Under the pieces are notes generated by a model that saw only the letters and a list, made by a program, of their open reading frames with translations, was not told where the DNA came from and did no database searches. From an uncultured Lachnospiraceae bacterium (lineage in GTDB: Bacteria > Bacillota > Clostridia > Lachnospirales > Lachnospiraceae), in contig CANQEC010000076.1 in assembly GCA_947594335.1 (NCBI GenBank), positions 1 to 10,291 on the forward strand: DNA of 10,291 bases, in the 5' to 3' direction. Positions 8,022 through 10,291 of this stretch are shown here, piece by piece. The position numbers and the translations under genes were made by a program. The number at the start of each line of letters is the position of its first letter. The stretch's first letter is position 1.

Positions 8022-8966
8022 ATGATTTTAAGTGTCAGCAGGAGAACGGATATCCCGGCTTATTATTCGGAATGGTTTATGAACCGCATCCGGGAAGGAT
8101 ATGTCTGCGTAAAAAATCCGATGAATATTCATCAGGTCAGCAGGATCAGCCTCAGTCCCGAGTATGTTGACTGTATTGTGTTCTGGACGAAAAACGCGGT
8201 GCCGATGCTTGGACATCTCGATGAGCTTTCGGCTTATCCTTATTATTTTCAGTATACGGTCACAGGGTACGGGAGAGATGTGGAGCCGCATGTCCCTGAT
8301 AAGAAAAAGGTGATCCTGCCGTCGTTTATGGAGCTTTCGGACAGGATCGGGGCCGAGCGTGTGATCTGGCGGTACGATCCCATTCTCTTTACGAAGAAAT
8401 ATACGCCGGAATATCATCTGAGAGCGTTTGAGCAGATTGCGGAAACCCTGCGCGGCTATACGGAGAAATGCGTGATCAGTTTTGTCGACGTATACGCGAA
8501 AAACGCCAAAAATATGGCCTCCCTGGAAAAGTATGACATGACGGATGAAAAACTGGGAGAATTTTCAGGTAAGCTTGCCGAGATTGCCGGGCGAAACAAA
8601 ATGACGATTGCTTCCTGCGCGGAAAAGATTGATCTTCAAAAATACGGGATTGTGCATAACAGCTGTATTGACAGGGAACTGATCGAGAGGATCATCGATA
8701 TGCCGCTGAAGGTGAAGAAGGATAAAACGCAGAGAGAAGAGTGCGGCTGTGTGGAAAGCATTGATCTTGGGAGCTATAACACATGTCCGCACGGCTGCGT
8801 ATACTGCTATGCGAATTACAGCCAGGAGAGCGTGAAGAACAGCTGCAGGAAATATTCCGTCACTTCGCCGGTTCTGTGCGGCGAAATAGAGCCGGAGGAT
8901 AAGGTGACGGACCGAAAGGTGAAGTCCCTCGCAGACGGGCAGCTGACGTTTCGGCTTGAAACATGA
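8022..8966 (+). CDS. DUF1848 family protein with C-terminal CX3CX2C motif
   Basis: The product has 314 residues and belongs to the uncharacterised DUF1848 family, recognised from the start MILSVSRRTDIPAYY, the segment VFWTKNAVPM, and ESIDLGSYNTCPHGCVYCYA. The motif C255-x3-C259-x2-C262 has the spacing of radical-SAM [4Fe-4S] ligands but sits near the C terminus, not after the first strand of a barrel. Further cysteines are C199, C215, C241 and C243 (CGC), enough for a second metal or cluster site. No signal peptide or membrane segment is seen, so it is probably cytosolic. A longer frame from a TTG at 7950 was rejected because the family starts at this ATG and AAAAGGAG (8006-8013) lies eight bases upstream. 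The stop overlaps the next ATG as ATGA. The true reaction is unknown; iron-sulfur chemistry is inference. Confidence 0.9.
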   Translation: MILSVSRRTDIPAYYSEWFMNRIREGYVCVKNPMNIHQVSRISLSPEYVDCIVFWTKNAVPMLGHLDELSAYPYYFQYTVTGYGRDVEPHVPDKKKVILPSFMELSDRIGAERVIWRYDPILFTKKYTPEYHLRAFEQIAETLRGYTEKCVISFVDVYAKNAKNMASLEKYDMTDEKLGEFSGKLAEIAGRNKMTIASCAEKIDLQKYGIVHNSCIDRELIERIIDMPLKVKKDKTQREECGCVESIDLGSYNTCPHGCVYCYANYSQESVKNSCRKYSVTSPVLCGEIEPEDKVTDRKVKSLADGQLTFRLET

Positions 8967-9039
8967 AAGAGGAAAGCGTCCGACGGAACGTGAAAGAGGA
9001 AAACGTCCGAAGGAACGTGAAAGGAGAAAGTGTCAGAAA
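8959..9039 (+). repeat. Three tandem copies of a 27-bp unit
   Basis: Units lie at 8959-8985, 8986-9012 and 9013-9039. By direct alignment units 1 and 2 agree at 23 of 27 positions and units 2 and 3 at 21 of 27. Each contains a purine-rich Shine-Dalgarno-like core (GAAAGAGG, or GAAAGGAG in the third). The third supplies the ribosome binding site of the downstream gene. The array runs from the last codons of the DUF1848 gene to the start of the next gene. Because 27 is a multiple of three, one frame stays open throughout (the micro-ORF at 8963). Confidence 0.9.
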
Positions 9040-9064
9040 TGATGAAAAAGAAGTATATTTATAA
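8963..9064 (+). CDS. Possible 33-residue micro-ORF built of 9-residue repeats
   Basis: An ATG overlapping the DUF1848 stop (ATGA) opens a 33-codon frame that ends in TAA inside the next gene. It encodes a charged peptide in which a nine-residue unit (first copy KEESVRRNV) recurs three times with changes, reflecting the 27-bp DNA repeat. It has no Shine-Dalgarno of its own, so it could only be translated by ribosomes that re-initiate after DUF1848. It may serve as a coupling leader for the downstream gene, or be a by-product of repeat expansion with no coding role. I recognise no family. Confidence that it is a real gene is low. Confidence 0.25.
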   Translation: MKEESVRRNVKEENVRRNVKGESVRNDEKEVYL

Positions 9065-10139
9065 ATTGATGGAGGAATACTGCCAGTCGCTCTATGAGGG
9101 GGACAAGCTGCGCGAAGACGCAGTCGTGCAGGGAAAAACAGATTTTTCGGATAAAGTAGTGAATGATCTGGATGCTTCAAGGGAGATGTATGCAAAGCAG
9201 AAGCATTATTACAATCTGAAATATACGTGGAAATACTGTTTTGATTATTTCGCGGCGGCTTCCGCTGTGTACATAGATGAATTAAAAAGCAGAGGACAGT
9301 TCCGAAAAGAGTGGGACGTTGCGAGCATCGGCTGCGGGACAGGTTCCGATTACTGGGCCCTGGATATGGCCAGATTTATACTCAGCGATCCAAGAAAAGA
9401 AGAGTATCAGGACTGCAGGGGTCTGCGGAGCTGTAAGATCCATTACCGCGGATATGATCAGCGGCCTGTGGAGAGATTTCCCAGAAACGACAGCATCGGC
9501 GATCAGTATGAGTACAGCGAAGGAGGAATTGAAGCGTGGTACAGCGCAAAAGAGATAAATGATCTGATCTTCTTCGGAAGGTCGGTGAAAGAAGTCTTTC
9601 GTGCCGAAAGCCGTAATCTGGAGGAACAGGCCGAAGTAAAGGCCCGCATCGACAGATTTGTCAGTATTTTGACCGATAAACTATGCAAAGGAAAGAAGGA
9701 GGACCCTGTCTATCTTGTGATGGTGTACCCGTATGCTCCTGATCAGGGAACGAACGATCAGGTGATAGAGATGCAGTGCGGTTCCTGCCTGATCTCAAAG
9801 CTTGAACATGACAGCAGAGTGAAGACGGAGATGATCAAACTTCCTCTGGATCATGTCGGATACCTTGAGGAGAAAACGCTGGAACACCCGGAAAACTACA
9901 GCGGGGTGCAGAGATATCTGAGAATTGTCGAAACACAGAAAAACGCGCTGCTTTCGGATGAGGAGTGCAGGGAGAATTTTCCGGAAATCTGGCAGTTTGA
10001 ACTTTCGGGGAAAGGAAGATATTTCAAAACCCGGATCGATGAGACACTGCGGGATGTGAGCAGGGACCCAAATGAGTATATGCTGTTTTCCGACAAATAT
10101 TCAGCGTACCATATCCTGAAAATTTCAAAATGTTCCTGA
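9039..10139 (+). CDS. Putative class I SAM-dependent methyltransferase, unknown family
   Basis: The product has 366 residues and I do not recognise it as a named protein. A helical N-terminal region (about 1-85) with many Lys, Glu and Tyr precedes a Rossmann-like part. VASIGCGTGSDYWAL carries the SAM-binding motif GCGTG at 98-102. YRGYDQRPVERF places an acidic residue (D140) where motif II often contacts SAM ribose. LIFFGRS (176-182) and DPVYLVMVYPYAP look like strands 4 and 5. No target-recognition or membrane segment is apparent, so the substrate is unknown. Start choice is unsure: AAAGGAG (9020-9026) is 12 bases before ATG 9039, 15 before ATG 9042 and only 3 before GTG 9030, and an in-frame TGA at 9018-9020 excludes anything earlier. 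It is probably cotranscribed with DUF1848. By eye its codons are somewhat more AT-rich than the housekeeping genes. Confidence 0.8.
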   Translation: MMKKKYIYKLMEEYCQSLYEGDKLREDAVVQGKTDFSDKVVNDLDASREMYAKQKHYYNLKYTWKYCFDYFAAASAVYIDELKSRGQFRKEWDVASIGCGTGSDYWALDMARFILSDPRKEEYQDCRGLRSCKIHYRGYDQRPVERFPRNDSIGDQYEYSEGGIEAWYSAKEINDLIFFGRSVKEVFRAESRNLEEQAEVKARIDRFVSILTDKLCKGKKEDPVYLVMVYPYAPDQGTNDQVIEMQCGSCLISKLEHDSRVKTEMIKLPLDHVGYLEEKTLEHPENYSGVQRYLRIVETQKNALLSDEECRENFPEIWQFELSGKGRYFKTRIDETLRDVSRDPNEYMLFSDKYSAYHILKISKCS

Positions 10140-10163
10140 AAGCCGGCTGCGGCCGTGCTTTTT
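10140..10163 (+). terminator. Intrinsic terminator of the DUF1848/methyltransferase unit
   Basis: AAGCCGGC (10140-10147) pairs with GCCG (10152-10155) and, across one bulged T, GCTT (10157-10160). This gives an eight-pair GC-rich stem with a four-base loop, followed by T residues to 10163. It begins immediately after the stop codon of the methyltransferase-like gene. Confidence 0.6.
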
Positions 10164-10167
10164 CGCT

Positions 10168-10225
10168 GACTTATCAGAGGGGTGAGTATGAGACACTTCC
10201 TTTCTGATAAGTCCTTTATTTTTTT
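10168..10225 (+). terminator. Second, strong intrinsic terminator
   Basis: GACTTATCAGA (10168-10178) pairs perfectly with TCTGATAAGTC (10203-10213). An inner GGGGTG/CACTTCC stem with wobble pairs shortens the loop to about nine bases. The stem is followed by CTTTATTTTTTT (10214-10225), a long U tract. This is a clear rho-independent terminator separating the cassette from the next promoter. Confidence 0.85.
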
Positions 10226-10226
10226 G

Positions 10227-10255
10227 ATGACACAGCAGGAAAAAAATGGTATGAT
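10227..10255 (+). promoter_or_regulatory. Sigma-A promoter of the next gene, with extended -10
   Basis: -35 ATGACA (10227-10232, five of six), a 17-base spacer, and -10 TATGAT (10250-10255, five of six) preceded by TG at 10247-10248 (extended -10). It begins directly after the terminator U tract. The expected start is near 10262. Confidence 0.75.
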
Positions 10256-10270
10256 TTCTTTATCAGAAAT
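10254..10270. promoter_or_regulatory. Palindrome at the expected transcription start
   Basis: ATTTCT (10254-10259) and AGAAAT (10265-10270) form a perfect six-base inverted repeat around five bases. It overlaps the end of the -10 element and the predicted start, a common place for a repressor operator. Operator function is inferred from position only, and AT-rich palindromes of this size arise by chance. Confidence 0.35.
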
Positions 10271-10274
10271 ACGG

Positions 10275-10291
10275 GGAGGTACAGTTTTGGA
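10275..10291 (+). other. Ribosome binding site and probable TTG start of the next gene
   Basis: GGAGGT at 10275-10280 is followed six bases later by TTG (10287-10289) and GA at the window edge, so the next protein may begin Met-Glu or Met-Asp. Synteny makes spo0A the first candidate for this gene, but nothing beyond the start is visible to test it. Confidence 0.45.

Noticed and set aside
7775..8170. A + strand frame of 131 codons through the spoIVB end, the promoter and the DUF1848 start
   Set aside because: It overlaps the catalytic end of spoIVB and the start of DUF1848 in another frame, and includes the promoter region. No ribosome binding site or family motif supports it.
9924..9930. TGTCGAA resembling a Spo0A binding box
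   Set aside because: It is a single seven-base match inside a coding sequence, far from any promoter.
10235..10243. GCAGGAAAA as the -35 of a sigma-H promoter, attractive if the next gene is spo0A
   Set aside because: No GAAT-type -10 lies 11-12 bases downstream. The sigma-A promoter in the same place fits better.
10188..10291. A frame starting at ATG 10188 that stays open to the window end
   Set aside because: It starts inside the loop of a strong terminator and runs through the U tract and the next promoter. The GGAGGT/TTG at the end is a better gene start.

Overview
The window looks like a chromosomal segment from an endospore-forming member of the Clostridia, most likely Lachnospiraceae. 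This rests on the gene order (ispA, dxs, tlyA, nadK, argR, recN, spoIVB, all on the + strand), on AGGAGG-type ribosome binding sites, on the fairly GC-rich codon use for a Firmicute, and on spoIVB, which occurs only in endospore formers. No rRNA, tRNA, CRISPR array, insertion sequence or transposase was found.

Region 1 (1-6373) is the conserved housekeeping cluster. It holds the 3' end of ispA (prenyl diphosphate synthase), dxs (entry enzyme of the MEP isoprenoid pathway), tlyA (rRNA 2'-O-methyltransferase), nadK (NAD kinase), argR (arginine repressor) and recN (DNA repair ATPase). Gaps are 11 to 49 bases, with no terminator seen between genes, so this reads as one transcription unit. Region 2 (6374-7839) has a 10-bp hairpin after recN and then spoIVB, the S55 peptidase that signals across the forespore membranes to activate sigma-K. 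Its His/Asp/Ser catalytic residues are intact.

Region 3 (7840-10225) is the unusual part. In most Clostridia and Bacilli spo0A follows spoIVB directly. Here a separate transcription unit follows instead. It has its own near-consensus sigma-A promoter (7874-7902) and a leader of about 110 bases that can fold into two mutually exclusive hairpins. Its genes are a DUF1848 protein with a C-terminal radical-SAM-like CX3CX2C motif, a three-copy 27-bp tandem repeat that also encodes a 33-codon micro-ORF, and a protein of about 366 residues with a class I SAM-methyltransferase signature but no family I recognise. Two intrinsic terminators in tandem (10140-10163 and 10168-10225) close the unit.

Region 4 (10226-10291) carries a second sigma-A promoter, a palindrome at its expected start site, a strong GGAGGT and a probable TTG start of a gene that runs off the window. 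By synteny this could be the displaced spo0A, but only about two codons are visible. The best candidate for something undescribed is the DUF1848/methyltransferase-like cassette with its structured leader and repeat-bearing junction.
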